The notes: generated by a model not told the origin, from the sequence alone. Shown: positions 36,560 through 49,025, counted from the first letter of the stretch. The stretch: 64,000 nucleotides of DNA from Epiperipatus broadwayi (GCA_028023455.1 JAQFVV010006273.1:5829889-5893888); one strand, 5' to 3'. A program made the numbers and translations.

Positions 36560-37085
36560 TTTGTTCCGTGAAATAGGTTTATATTTTTAATATTGAATTT
36601 TTGGTAAGCCATAAAATTATTTACATGCTTACATATATTATATATAAATTTAAAATAAATTAAACTCTGTATATGCATGCTTAATCATAAGCTGCTAAAT
36701 TTTAAATTCAAAATATTATTATAGGTAACAATACATATTGCTTTCTTAATTTTTTTTCTTCTTATTTGATTTATTACATGTAATGATAGCACAATTAAAT
36801 TGTCTTGGTAATATATTTGGATTTGTTCCATGAAATAGATTTACATTTTTTAGTATTTCATATTTGATAAGCCATAAAACTATTTACATGCTCTTTAAAA
36901 TAATTAGTATATATAAATATACACACATATATAAATTAAAAATAAAGTAAGCTGTATATAATTTGTAAGTAACAAAAGGATGCTTAAGCATACATTATTA
37001 AATCTCTTGTATTATTTTAATTAGCAATACATGTGATTCCTTAATTTTTTCTTGTCATTTGATTCATTACATATAATTCCAATTT
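36560..37085. repeat. Direct tandem duplication, about 260-bp unit
   Basis: The segments 36,560-36,790 and 36,826-37,085 align in order: TGTTCCRTGAAATAG, TAAGCCATAAAA-TATTTACATGC, a TATATAAATT-rich stretch, GCTTAA-CATA, then TTCTTAATTTTTT and TTTGATTYATTACAT. They are diverged copies of one unit. No coding signal. Confidence 0.65.
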
Positions 37086-39514
37086 TCTGAGGACAATAAT
37101 CATGCCCAGAATCTCTCTTGACATAAAAAAATATAAGTTGAGAATTAGGTTCTTTATATTCAAAAATATGCTACACAAGACATGTATAGAACTATCTTGT
37201 GATGTGATGTACTGTTGCTTCTCCTTAAACGAATTCAAGAATATCTCAGACATTATGCCCACATAATAAGTGGCTCCTCTAGTAGCCTGATTTATTCTAT
37301 CTGTATTATTTTCCAATTCATTTAAAGATAGAGAAGGTGTAAATCCAATATTAAAATATTTCTAAATGATCTTTTTCTATTTTGAATATAATTTAAGAAT
37401 ATAAAGCAGCCAAATCCAGTCTTTATTAATTTCAAACTGTATTTTATTTTTGATATATTACATTTATGTAATTTTTCTATAACAATCTATATCAAACTCA
37501 CTCAAATATGAAATCTTATAAGCCATGTGTTGTGCTTATATAAACAGATTCTTAGCTGGGGGGAGGGAATATTATGGCTCAACTTACCTTCATGTAATTG
37601 GCTTAGCCAATTTCAATATTGATCAGATTCAGCAGTCATTACTATAAACCAATGAATATATAATTACATAAAATATAGCCAATGACAGAAACAGGCCAAT
37701 TAGGTGATGATGCTGAATGAATCTGATTAGTCACATTAAGAAAGATGTCTTATCTATAATGTGGCAGTCCATTTGGAGGTGAAGTCAGACAACAATCAAA
37801 TAGCTATTATAGTCAAATGCCGGTACAAATATTCATAATTTTAAAACAGGCAAGTTTACATTGAACTGGTATCTGCTAGATATTAAACCTATATGAAGCA
37901 ACTGATCATGCTACAGCTAAAGTGTTACCATGATTGCACATGAGGTTAGCTTCCATGGTACAGCTGAAAGAGATAGATACATCTAGAAAGGCATCTGAAA
38001 TCCCTTGCTTCAATAATTGCATGGCAACTAGATGCTGTATCTCACCAATATGTCAGTTTAAACAGTATACCAGATATTATAAATACATGTTGTATATAAG
38101 CTTAATAAATATTTAATCATACATGTGTAAGGTCACATTTATTCTGAGTTTATGTAAACATAACTGATTTAATATAATCACAGAGTTTTGCTCTCATAAA
38201 ATTAACAAATTGACAAAACATTATTTTTGCACCACAATTTGAAAAAAGTTTAAATGAGTAACAATGGCTTATTGGAAGAGTTCAATTCAAGTTACTCAAG
38301 AGTGTTTTTCTACATGAAAGCTATTCAGATTAAAATGTATAAATTAAAATTTGTGATATTCATTATGTTTTGTAGTATACAAACATATGAGGTCTTATGT
38401 GCAAAACTAAAAATGATTTAAGCAAAAAATTTTATCTCTACTGTCAGTGTTTTTTGTTCAAATTTCAAATGATAATGTAGAGCTATCTCTTGAATTTCTC
38501 TATGCAAGGCATAGGAGAGAAAGTAAGAAATTTTGCTGTTAAGTGTAGGAAGCTTGAATTTAGCTATGAGTTCAGAAATTTCTGAAGAATAGCACCAAAA
38601 GTTGTTACAGGTTCCAGAATACATGCTAATGGGCTCTTAAGAAAATTATTAATATATCCAAATGTTAATTTTGAGTCCACAATTTTACAAGCAACTTTGG
38701 TTTGAGTCTACAGTAACTCAGACTACTTACACTACTAAATTAGTGCCAGCATTGGACCTAAAGATTGTGGAACCTAACTGTGCCAAGTCTGTTGTGCTCA
38801 CAAGAACAAACTGTCTGATTACATGAAACCTATTGTGTTTATATAATTTACAATAAACACAAACTCACACGGGTATGGTTTAATATTATTTATCAACATA
38901 TATTTTACACTTCATCTGGTATATTGGCTAGGTATAATATCTAGTTGCCATGTAATTACTGAAGCAAAGTACTTTAAGTATCCCTCTATGCATGCTTAAT
39001 GCTTCCAGCTATACCAATTTTTGTCTCTTGTATAAGTACAGTAGACCTTCAGCTGTACTGATATAGTTTGCCTCATGTCAGGTTTCCTAGATAGCAATTT
39101 CCAGTTCAATATGAACTTATCTCACTTCTTTAACTTTAATAATATTGTAAATATGCATCTAAATCTCTTCTTTAATGTGTCTGATACTTGGCCAAAAAAT
39201 ATATTGCTGTTTATATAAGGCTGATATGGAATAAATACAGTGTAGGGACCAACCACAGAAAGACAATGCTTTTTTTTTGTTTGTTATATATTTTTCATAT
39301 GGAATATCATCAATTTAACTACATCAAGTTTTTCAACAGAGAAAAATTAAGATCTGACCTAGCTTTACATTGGAATTCATAAAAATATCCCAGCAATTCC
39401 ATATCAAAGACAATTACTGTCAGCATGTGTTAACATTTTTATTTATTTTTTTATTAAGTATTAAAACACACATTCTATATATACTTTTCTATTATGATTA
39501 CAGATACATTAATG
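37086..39514. other. Intron sequence without recognised feature
   Basis: No exon or transposon domain was recognised. A weak inverted repeat may exist around 37,610-37,740 (ATCAGATTCAGCA against TGCTGAATGAATCTGAT). The open frames at 37,041-37,316 (-), 37,934-38,116 (+) and 38,418-38,624 (-) have no recognisable motif. Confidence 0.45.
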
Positions 39515-39600
39515 TATATATATATATATAATTAATATATATATATATAAACATTGAAATATAATAAAAATCATACATGTATATATATATATATATAAAT
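39515..39600. repeat. Cluster of short (TA)n tracts
   Basis: Three (TA)n runs are separated by short AT-rich spacers. Confidence 0.85.
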
Positions 39601-39666
39601 TAGTTAATGTATACATAAAGATAAATTAACCAGCACCAAATAATATCTCCCATCTTTTAAACTTAA

Positions 39667-39876
39667 GAGCTTTTTTTTTATTATGATAAATGCTACTACA
39701 AGAGAAAGTATTCAAATCATCTTTATCTTAGATTGTCCCCATACCCAGACCGGTTTTGACCTATGGGTCTCTTCAGTGAGGAGTTGGGATGGTCTGGGGA
39801 TGGGGACTATCTAAGATAAAGATGATTTGAATGCCTTCTCTTGTAGTAGCATTTATCATAATAATAATAAAAAAGC
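39667..39876. repeat. Hairpin with about 85-bp arms
   Basis: The arms 39,667-39,751 and 39,790-39,876 are reverse complements. Blocks such as ATTATGATAAATGCTACTAC and CTTTATCTTAGAT on the left are mirrored on the right. The loop contains TCTTCAGTGAGGAGTTGGGAT, similar in wording to the CAGTGAGG phrases in the 8.2- and 41-42-kb foldback structures. Confidence 0.8.
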
Positions 39877-40244
39877 TTGTTTAGAGCATTAGCATGCTCT
39901 TAAGTTTACATATTGGTAATTGCAAGCTATATATAAGTCATGTGACATCTGACTTTTTATTATTACTCACATCTTTTAGTAATATTGCCAACTTTTTTTT
40001 TTAGTAAAGTAACTTTCATTCCACTGTTAAGATTTGTATTGTTTTTTATAGCTTTTTTTTTTCATTTTAATATTTTTTTATATTATCTTTCCAAATATTC
40101 AATTCTTATAAATTGTTTTTTTTCTCTTCATATTGCTTTGTCTCAAATATAAATTTAATGTCAAATTGCAGTTCTTTGTAAGAGTTGTCTATGTAATTGA
40201 CCTTAATAAAATATTCATTATTTTTTATCAAATAAATAAATAAT

Positions 40245-40350
40245 TCATTAGTTTTATTGCTCAAGAGTTCTTAAGAAGTTTGAGCACCAGAAGATACAGA
40301 GCTCCATGGACTCTTGAGTTCCAGACCCTTTCACTCTATCACTGTGTTAT
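40245..40350 (+). repeat. Interspersed repeat family X, copy 3
   Basis: It contains TTTATTGCTCAAGAGTTC, AAGTTTGAGCACCAGAAG, CAGAGCTCCATGG and GAGTTCCAGACCCTTTCAC. It aligns by phrase order with the copies at 23.9 and 29.5 kb and is the best preserved of the three. Confidence 0.5.
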
Positions 40351-41239
40351 TTATTATTGAATTGCCTAATTATATTGTGATAAAAATCTGCTAATATTTT
40401 AAAACTATTTACATTCTCTAACAAATATTTATTACAATATTTTTAAGGATTTGATAATTGAATGATTCATAGTACTTTTCTTAGTAGGTTTTATCTAACT
40501 TTGCAGTCAGTCAAACATAATCTTACTTCTCTTTAATCCTCTACAGAAACCACTAAGTTGTGAAGGGCATTTTTTAAATTAAAATAGGATTCAACTAAGT
40601 TACACTTTGTTTGATGTCTATTGTCATGATTGTTTGTTTTTTTTTGACAATGCATGCACGGATTTTTTTTTCCGTGTCCTTTCTGTTTACAGATTCAAAT
40701 ATTCCTGTAGCACTTTTCATCTTTTGATTGTTTTCTAATTCTATATTAAAATTTTCCTTTGACAATTTTAAAATGTTATTTTATTTGATCAAAAACGCCA
40801 CTGTATATGTATAAAATCCCATGTGAATGAATTACTAGCACATTAGTGTTAAAAGATGAGTACTAATCATTATCAGTAACTCTCTCCTCTATGAAATGGA
40901 TAATATTCGTAGCATAGATTTTTCTAATTCCAAGATCCTATCCATATGTGATACTCACATCAAAAAAACTTCCATGAGACAATTGAGATTCTCAAAAGAT
41001 TAGACTGTATCAACAAACATGAAGTAAATTTTTTTTAAATTTCACTAATAAAACCAATTGTTTATTTACATTAGATTATTCATATATAGTCACACACCCC
41101 CATCTCTTTTTTATATTAACTTTTGATGTTCTAATAGAGACATGTGCTTCTATAACATGTCTATTAACATTTCTTAATTAGACTATAGTAGGTATGATTT
41201 ATATAAAACATTGTGTACATAAAATAATATTTATATGTT

Positions 41240-42620
41240 ATATATAGAGCTTGCAGATAAGCTCTTAACAAGCTTTACAGAATATCCCCAATCTCAGATC
41301 AGTTTCTACTATTGGCTTCCTCAGTGAGGTGCTAGGATATTTAAGCATTAGATTAAAAATGTCAGGACAAGACCAGCACTTTATTTAATGGATAACTATT
41401 AAGTAAAAAGTCTGAAATTTGTAGACACTCATATGTCTTCCAATCCAGCTATCTAACTTAAATACTATGTGGGACTGAACCAAGTTCAGATACACCATAT
41501 ATTAATAACTTTAACAATATAAAATCACAAAAGCTTCAATAGCAAAAAATAAAATTACAAAGAAATCAAGTCATATGTCACATGACCTAATTTAACAAGC
41601 TTGTATTACAAATGTTATACATAGAGCACAAATAAGCTCTTAACAAGCTTTGCAGAATATCTCCAACCCCAGCCTGGGTTCTGCTACTGACTTCCTCAGT
41701 GAGGTGCTAGGATATTCTAGCATTAGATTAAAAATATCAGGACAAGCTCGGCACTTTATCTAATGGATAACTATTAATTAGAAATCTGAAAATTTCAGAC
41801 ATTCATATGTCTTCCAATCCAGCTATCTAACTTAAATAGCCATATGGGACTGGACCAAGTTGTTAGTAATTTTCTTTTTCTTTTTTGCTATTAAGGATTT
41901 GGTGATTTTATATTGCTAAAGTAATTAATATATGATGTATCTAAACTTGGTTCAGTCCCATATGGCTATTTAAGTTAGACAGCTAGATTGGAAGACATAC
42001 AAATGTCTGAAATTTTCATATTTTCTACTTAATAGCTATTCATTAGATAAAGTGCTGGGCTTGTTCTGGTATTTTTAAACTAATGCTTGAATATCCTAGC
42101 ATCTCACTGAGGAAGCTATTAGCAGAAACTGGTTGGGGATATTCTGCAAAGCTTTATATGTGAACTTTATATATAACATTTGTAGTACAAGCTTGTTAAA
42201 TTAAGTTATGTGACATATCACTTGATTTCTTTGTAATCTTATTTTTTGCTATTAACCCTTTGGTGATTTTATGTTACTAAAGTTATAAATATATGGTGTA
42301 TCTGAACTTGGTTCAGTCCCATGTGGCTATTTAAGTTAGATAGCTGTATTGAAAGACATATGAATGTCTGACAATTTCAGATTTTTCATTAGATAAAGTG
42401 CTGGACTTATCCTGGTATTTTTAATCTAATACTTGAATATCCTAGCACCTCACTGAGAAAGCCAGTAGCAAAAACCAGTCTGGTGTTGGAGATATTCTGC
42501 AAATCTTGTTAAGAGCTTATTTGTGAGCTCTATATATAACATTTGTAATACAAGCTTGTTAAATTAGGTCATGTGACATATGACTTGAGTTCTTTGTAAC
42601 ATAAAATAATGTTAATTACA
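41240..42620. repeat. Four-unit palindrome (A-B-B'-A')
   Basis: Two direct units (about 41,247-41,619 and 41,623-41,860) are followed by two inverted ones (about 41,940-42,215 and 42,216-42,600) around a centre near 41,900. Each unit contains TAAGCTCTTAACAAGCTTT or its complement, CTCAGTGAGGTGCTAGGATAT, a GCACTTTATYTAATGGATAAC phrase (or complement), and GGACTGAACCAAGTT. Each is followed by a segment with CATATGTCACATGACCTAATT or its complement. The arms exceed 600 bp and are diverged by roughly a tenth by eye. No open frame of note. Confidence 0.75.
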
Positions 42621-42689
42621 AAAGAATGAACTGAATAATGGATTTATTATATCTGTTGATCATGAAAGTCTTCATTTTTATATATAAGT

Positions 42690-44600
42690 ATCAATCAATT
42701 ACAGGATGAAAGTTTCTCCAAGCCTAATCCAATATCTCTGATGTCCTAGACTTACCTCAACACAACAGTAAACTTCCTTTTTCATTCACCCATCTCATAT
42801 AAGTCTCTTTCTTTTACAATCTTTTGAGATCCAGTTTAAGATTTTAGTTGTCTATTACAATTAGTCTTTTAACAACATGTTAAACTCATTTCAGTTTCTT
42901 TATTGTTTCATTGATGTCATTGATTCTTGTTTGTTCTCTTATCCATATGTCTTTAAATTCAAAAGTAAGAACTGTTAAAACAAATCTAGTAAAAGCTTTT
43001 ATTTTAAAAACATATAGTCATAATTATGTTTAAGTTATTTCTACCAAAATAATTTTATCCAATTTAATTCTATGATTAATTTCACTCATTATGTTTCCAT
43101 CTATATTGATATTCTAATTAATGTATTTATAATTATTCTTAAAATTCATAATGATCAATCTTTATACTTTTTAATCCTATATTTTTATTTTCATCTAATA
43201 ACTCTTTCAATATTTTCTGGAGCTCTGAAGCATTATTTTCAAAAATAACTATATTTTCTCAAAATCTATATGACTTTAAAAATCTTCATTTACTTTTTAT
43301 TTCCTTAGTCTCAGATTTTAATCCACAAATACTTTTTTGCAAAATTTCTATAAAATGTTTTTGAGTCCCAGTGTTAATTTTCCTTGTATCAAATTTTGTA
43401 TCTAATTACTGCTTTTGCATTTTGATAAATATTATTTAGAATGTGACAATATTCTGGATTTATATCTTGATAAATGCAAGGCTTTAAGTACTGAAGAAAT
43501 GCTTAGAGAATCAATTGTCTTTTTTATTGTCTATAAATCCAAAGTATAATGATAACGCATATTAAGTGACCCTTTCTATAACTTTTCTCAATACTTGTAT
43601 GTGAACCAATGTGCTAAAATCACTTTTAAATCCAGCTTGTGCTTTTAGTTGGTTAAAATCCAAAGTTTGCTGTAGAAGACTTGTAATTATCTTGGTAAAA
43701 AATTGTATAACATAGATTAAAAGATATCTGTAATTTCTCAAACTTTTGATTGTCTTTTTTAAATATTAATTTCACTACTGCATTCTTTCAATTATCTGGT
43801 ACATCTCTATTATTTAGACATTTAGTATATAATTTGGGCAAAAAAAAAAAAATTTCTTCACCTGCTTTTTTTTTAAGATAAGGAGACTACCCCCTCCCCC
43901 TTTTTTTTTTTAAATTTATTTATAGATTTAATTGCAAATCTCACTTTTTCATTAAAATTCTGATAATTCGGAAAAAATAATAACTGTAGAAGATTCTTTG
44001 CTTTGTTTTTTTATTCTCTATTACAATATAATTATTTAGAGAAATCTTCCGCACATTTTATTACATCATCTCACCTTTTAGTAATAGTTTCACCTTTATT
44101 CCTATAGTATAAATAACTTTACTTCCAATACCAAGATTTTGTCAAACCTTTGTCTTTTATTCACTTTTACATATTTCTTTGATATTTGTAAATATAATTA
44201 TTAACTCTTTTTTATACCATTTTAAATATATATATATTCAATTTTTTTTAATTGATCCTTTTTAAATTTTTTTATACATTTTCTTGATTGGGTAAAAAAA
44301 TTACTGGTTAATTGTCACTTTTTGTATTAGCTATATTTGTTACAAATCTTAATAATGTACCAGTTATTTTTTTATTGATTTCATTCAAGTCTGAAATCTT
44401 CAAAATGTGTTTAATATTTTAAAAAGATTTTGTAAGTTCTAATTTAATTTCATTGGAGTGTTTCTAAAGGTTAGGAATATCAACTGCTAATACGGTCTTT
44501 TTTTATTATTTTCTGTCTCTAATTTTGCACTAATATGTATCTTGCATCTGAAAATTGATGACTACCTCCTATTTTGAATCTATCAAGTACATTGTGATCT
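42690..44600 (-). pseudogene. Old RTE-like LINE, 3' part (interrupted)
   Basis: Read on the - strand, this runs from the endonuclease-RT linker through the RT to the C-terminal end, parallel to 44.6-46.9 kb of the young copy but heavily mutated. Matching + strand phrases include GGATGAAAGTTTCTCCAAGC, TGTGACAATATTCTGGAT, CACTTTTAAATCCAGCTTGTGC and GGTTAGGAATATCAACTG. It stops at 44,588 exactly where the younger element begins and resumes at 48,037. The 12 bases 44,589-44,600 are the left TSD. Confidence 0.75.
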
Positions 44601-47600
44601 CATCATCATCATCATCAACCATTATCAATCCACTGCAGGATGAAGGTCTCTCCAAGTTTAATCCATCTTCTCTGATCTTTAGCTTCTCTTTTCCACAACA
44701 CCCCTGCACATTTTTTTATTTCATCCATCCATCACACATGTGGTCTCTTTCTGGGTCTTTTACAATCTCTTGGAATCCAGTTTAAAATTTCAATTGTCCA
44801 TCTATTATCATTTCTTCTAGCAATATGTCCAGCCCAACTCCATTTCAATCTTTTAATTTTTTCAATAAGGTCAGTAACACCTCTTTTACAATCTCTTGTA
44901 ATCCAGTTTAAAATTTCAATTGTCCATCTATTATCATTTCTTCTAGCAATATGTCCAGCCCAACTCCATTTCAATCTTTTAATTTTTTCAATAAGGTCAG
45001 TAACACCTGTTTGTTGTCTTAACCATACATTGTGTTTTCGATCTCTTCTTGTTACTCCCAACATAAATCTCTCCATACTCCTTTGAGTGCTCTGAAGTCT
45101 CTGTATTGCTCTTCTATTAAGTGTCCAAGTCTCAGATCCATAAGTAAAAACTGGTAAAACACATTTGTTAAAAACCATCCTTTTCAAACACATAGGCATA
45201 TTTCCTTTTAGTATCAAGTTATTTCTACCAAAAGCACTCCAACCAAGTTTAATTCTATGATTAATTTCCTCCATTATGTTTCCATCTGTATTAATAATCT
45301 GACCAAGGTATTTGTAACTGTTAACTTCTTCTAATTCTTCATAATCAATCTTTATTTTCATATTTTGAGCAAATCAATTAAACATTACTTTCGTCTTTTT
45401 AACATTTATCTTTAGTCCTACATTTCTACTTTTATCTGCTAACTTCTGCAACATTTCCTGCAGCTCTGAAGCATTATTTGCAAAAACAACTACATCATCT
45501 GCGAAATCTAAATGACTTAAATACTCTCCATTTACTTTCACTCCTTTAGTTTCCCATTTTATTCCACAAAATACTTCTTGCAGCACTGCTGTAAAGAGTT
45601 TTGGAGATATGGAGTCACCTTGTCTTACACCTTTCTCAATGTTGATTTTTCCAGTATCATTATGTAATGTAATTGTTGCTGTTACATTTTTATAAATATT
45701 CTTTAAAATACGACAATATCCTGGATCTATACCTTGATGATCCAATGCTTTAATCACTGAAGAAATGTGTATAGAATCGAATGCCTTTTCATAATCTACA
45801 AATCCAAAATATAATGACAACTCATATTCGTTTGTCCTTTCTATGACTTCTCTCAATACCTGGATATGATCTATTGTACTAAAACCACTTTTAAATCCAG
45901 CTTGTTCTCTTGGTTGGTGGAAATCCAAAGTTCTCTGTAGACGAGTTGTAATTATCTTGGTAAAAATTTTATATAAAACTGATAAAAGGCTGATAGGCCT
46001 GTAATTTCTAATATCTTCTTTGTCACCTTTTTTAAATATTAATATTATTACTGCATTCTTCCAATCTTCCGGTACATCTTTATCATTTAGACATTTGGTA
46101 TATAACTTTGCTAAAATTGTTTCTATTTCTTCACCTCCTTCTTTTAATATATCAATTATAATTCCATCATTTCCTGGAGCCTTTCCTTTCTTCATACATT
46201 TAATTGCATGTCTCACTTCTTCGTTTAAAATTCTGGGCAATTCGGAAGATGTAATAGATATAGGAGATACTTGTTCTTTATTACTATATAATTCTTGATA
46301 AAAATCTTCTACCAATTTCATGATGTTATCTCTTTTTTTAGTAATAATTCCATCTTTTTTTCTTATTGCAGATATAAATTTCCTACCAATACCAAAATGT
46401 TGTTTAACATTCTTGAGACTTTTATTTTCTTCTACAGCTTTTCTTGCTATTTCACAGTTATACTTTCTTATATCATTTTCAACTCTTTTCCGTACCATTT
46501 TACAAAATTTGAGATATTCAATTCTTTTTAATACATCATTTTTGTATATCTTCATATTCCTTCTTTTCTTCATAAATTCTCTAGTCTCAGTAGAAATTTT
46601 ATTAGTCAATTGCTGCTTTTTTCTACCAGCTATCTTTGTTGCAGTTTTTAAAAGTGTATCAGTTATTTTCATATTAATTTCATTCAAATCTGAATCATGT
46701 TCAAAATCTCCTAACACTTGAAACCTATTTGTAAGTTCTAATTTAAATTCATTAGAATGTTTCTGAAGATTAGGAATATCAACTGTAAATATTGTTTTTC
46801 TCAATAATTTTTGTCTCTCTAGTTTTACATTAACACGTAACTTACACCTTACTAATCGATGATCACTTCCTGTGTTAAATTTATTAAGAACATTACAATC
46901 TTGAAATATGTATTTCCTGTTAGTCAAAATATAATCCAATTCTGCTGTACCTTCATTTGGATGCTTCCATGTCCATTTCCTTTTAACATTTTTCTCAAAA
47001 AATGAATTCATTATATAAAGTTTTTCTTTTTCTGCAAACTCCACAAGTCTATGTCCTCTCTCATTTCTATTACCATAACCAAAATTACCTACAGCAATTT
47101 CATCTTTTATTTGTCTACCAATTCTAGCATTAAAGTCTCCCATAACAATTTTAAAATGTTGTTTACTCTGATCAAAAGCCTTTTGTACATCCATATAAAA
47201 ATCTTCTACTATCTCATCACTATGAGAACTTGTTGGGGCATAAACCTGAATTATCTGCATTTGGTATCTGCTATTAAGTTGTACAACTAATCTTGCAACT
47301 CTGTCCGATACACCATCAATCTCCACAATATTGTTCTTCCACTTTTTATTTATAATGAATCCTACTCCATTTGTATTTCCAATATGTGTGCCTTTATAAT
47401 AGAGTATATGTCCACTTTTTAAATCAATTGTTTCTTCACCTTTTCTTCTAACTTCACAAAGTCCAATAATGTCCCATTTAATATAAGACAATTCTTCTTC
47501 TAATTCTTGCAATCTTCCTTCACTTGAAAGTGATCTGCAGTTGTAAGTACCTAAATAAAAAGTCATCATCAAATGGCAGCCTGGGTCCACAATCAGGGGA

Positions 47601-48036
47601 TTCTTAGCACCCTCCGCCTTCGGCCACCAACCGCTGTCTTGGTTGGTGACTTTACAGCCTCCTGGGAATAAGGGCCATGCTTTATTTTTGTCTGTCATAA
47701 TTGTATATATGTATTGGAAAAATATTTATCATTTACACAAACATTCATTCTGCCTTATCAGGCACTGAGAAGAAAGACCATGGTGTTTCTCAATCTTAAA
47801 CTCAAAGGTAAAAAGCCAATAAACTCACCACGCTGGCTAATGCGTGTTGGTGAGCAGCCCATCCATGTTCGTATACTATATGAATAATCACATAGTAATA
47901 ACAGCTGCAACGAAAAGAACGTATGGAGTGGACATTAGGAATTTGCCCTGCTTGGTTCCTTTAAGGCCTCCAAGAGGAATCAAAGGGTCTCCTTTCAGTT
48001 AATAGCAAACTCCTTTCTGCAGCCACATTATGATCT
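44589..48036 (-). mobile_element. Young RTE-like LINE with 12-bp TSD
   Basis: The element spans about 44,601-48,024 on the - strand. It is flanked by ACATTGTGATCT (44,589-44,600) and ACATTATGATCT (48,025-48,036), a 12-bp duplication with one mismatch. The 3' end is a (GAT)n tail (44,601-44,616, seen as ATC repeats on +), typical of RTE-clade LINEs. The 5' UTR (about 47,699-48,024) is richer in G and C. Flanking sequence on both sides belongs to an older copy of the same family, so this is a nested insertion. Confidence 0.85.
44732..47698 (-). pseudogene. RTE-like LINE ORF: endonuclease and reverse transcriptase
   Basis: One frame of 989 codons is broken only by a single TGA (45,374-45,376) after residue 774. 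The apurinic-type endonuclease shows N53, E82 (GLCEVRR), GDFN with D188, LDY with D255 and SDH at 278-280. The RT shows NYRPISLL (565-572), FVDYEKAFD with D635, GVRQGDSISP and the FADD box with D734 and D735. After the TGA come KYLGQIINT, LPVFTYGSETWTL and WAGHIARRNDNRW, the usual RTE C-terminal block. A 126-bp (42-codon) in-frame tandem duplication sits at about 44,761-45,012. The ATG at 47,698 is the first in frame. The protein would reverse-transcribe its own RNA at a nicked target. The TGA and the duplication probably inactivate this copy. Confidence 0.88.
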
Positions 48037-49025
48037 AAAGCAATTTAATTCTGCTGTATTTTCATTTGGATGCTTCCAAATGCTTTTTCATTTAGCATTT
48101 TTCTAAAAAAAATCACATTATATAGTTTTTACTTTTCTGCAAGCTTTTCAGATATTTTAGTCTCTCATTTCTATCACCAAAATCAAATTTACCTCTAGCA
48201 TTTTTATCTTTCAATCATTCTAGTATTAAAGTATCCCATGGATATTTAATTTGATTATTTAGCACATTCATATAAAAACTCTACTTCTTTATCATAATGA
48301 GAAGCTTTTAAGGCATTTATCTAAATTTATATCTTTTGTTAATTTAAAAATATTCCATCAATATCTACTATGCTATTCTTTCACTTTTTATTTATCCGTT
48401 TGTGCTTACAATATTTTTGCTTTTTTGCAAAGGACCTGTGCAGTTTTTAAATCAATTGTCTCTTTATTATTTCGTCTAATTTTCCAATGTACAAAAACAT
48501 CTTATTTAATATTAGATCATTCTCTTTGCAATTAATGCAATTTTCCTTCACTTGAATATGACTTGAAGTTGTCAAGTATATAATAAAAGATCACCATGAG
48601 ATAGCCGCTTAGAGCCACAATCAGGAATTTTTAGCTTCTTCCACTTTTTCCACTAATGACTTTACAGCTTCCTGGGAATAAAAGGCATAGTTTTACCTAC
48701 CATTGCTATAAATGTCTACTAAAAAAAGAAATCATCATTTACATACATATATATATACACACATTCTTCCTTCAAAAAAATATTTCGATTAAGAATTATC
48801 AGACAGTTGAGAGGAAAAATCGTTATTTTTTTTTTATCTAAAACACAGAGGTAACACTGATTAATTTGTGTGGTTTACTATATAAATTTTTATATAGTAA
48901 TAACAGCTGCAATGATAAGAACTTTGGAGTAGACATTTAGTAGTTTACCCTACTCACTTCCATTAAGACCTCAGAGAGGATCAAAAGATCTTTCTGTTAA
49001 TGGCAAACTCATTTCTGAAGTCCAT
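48025..49025 (-). pseudogene. Old RTE-like LINE, 5' part (interrupted)
   Basis: Read on the - strand, this holds the 5' UTR and endonuclease of the older copy whose 3' part lies at 42.69-44.6 kb. The 5' UTR at about 48,890-49,020 matches 47,890-48,020 of the young copy (GTAATAACAGCTGCAA, GACATTTAGTAGTTTACC, TTAATGGCAAACTC). The endonuclease part at 48,040-48,660 matches 46.93-47.65 kb (AATTCTGCTGTA, CATTTGGATGCTTCC, GCCGCTTAGAGCCACAATCAG). The frame is destroyed by many changes. Confidence 0.75.

Noticed and set aside
41240-42620. CRISPR-like array or satellite
   Set aside because: Units are long, diverged and in mixed orientation; there are no short regular repeats with spacers, and the DNA is animal.
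46020-47290. Plus-strand frames inside the RTE-like LINE
   Set aside because: They are antisense shadows of a clear endonuclease-RT frame.
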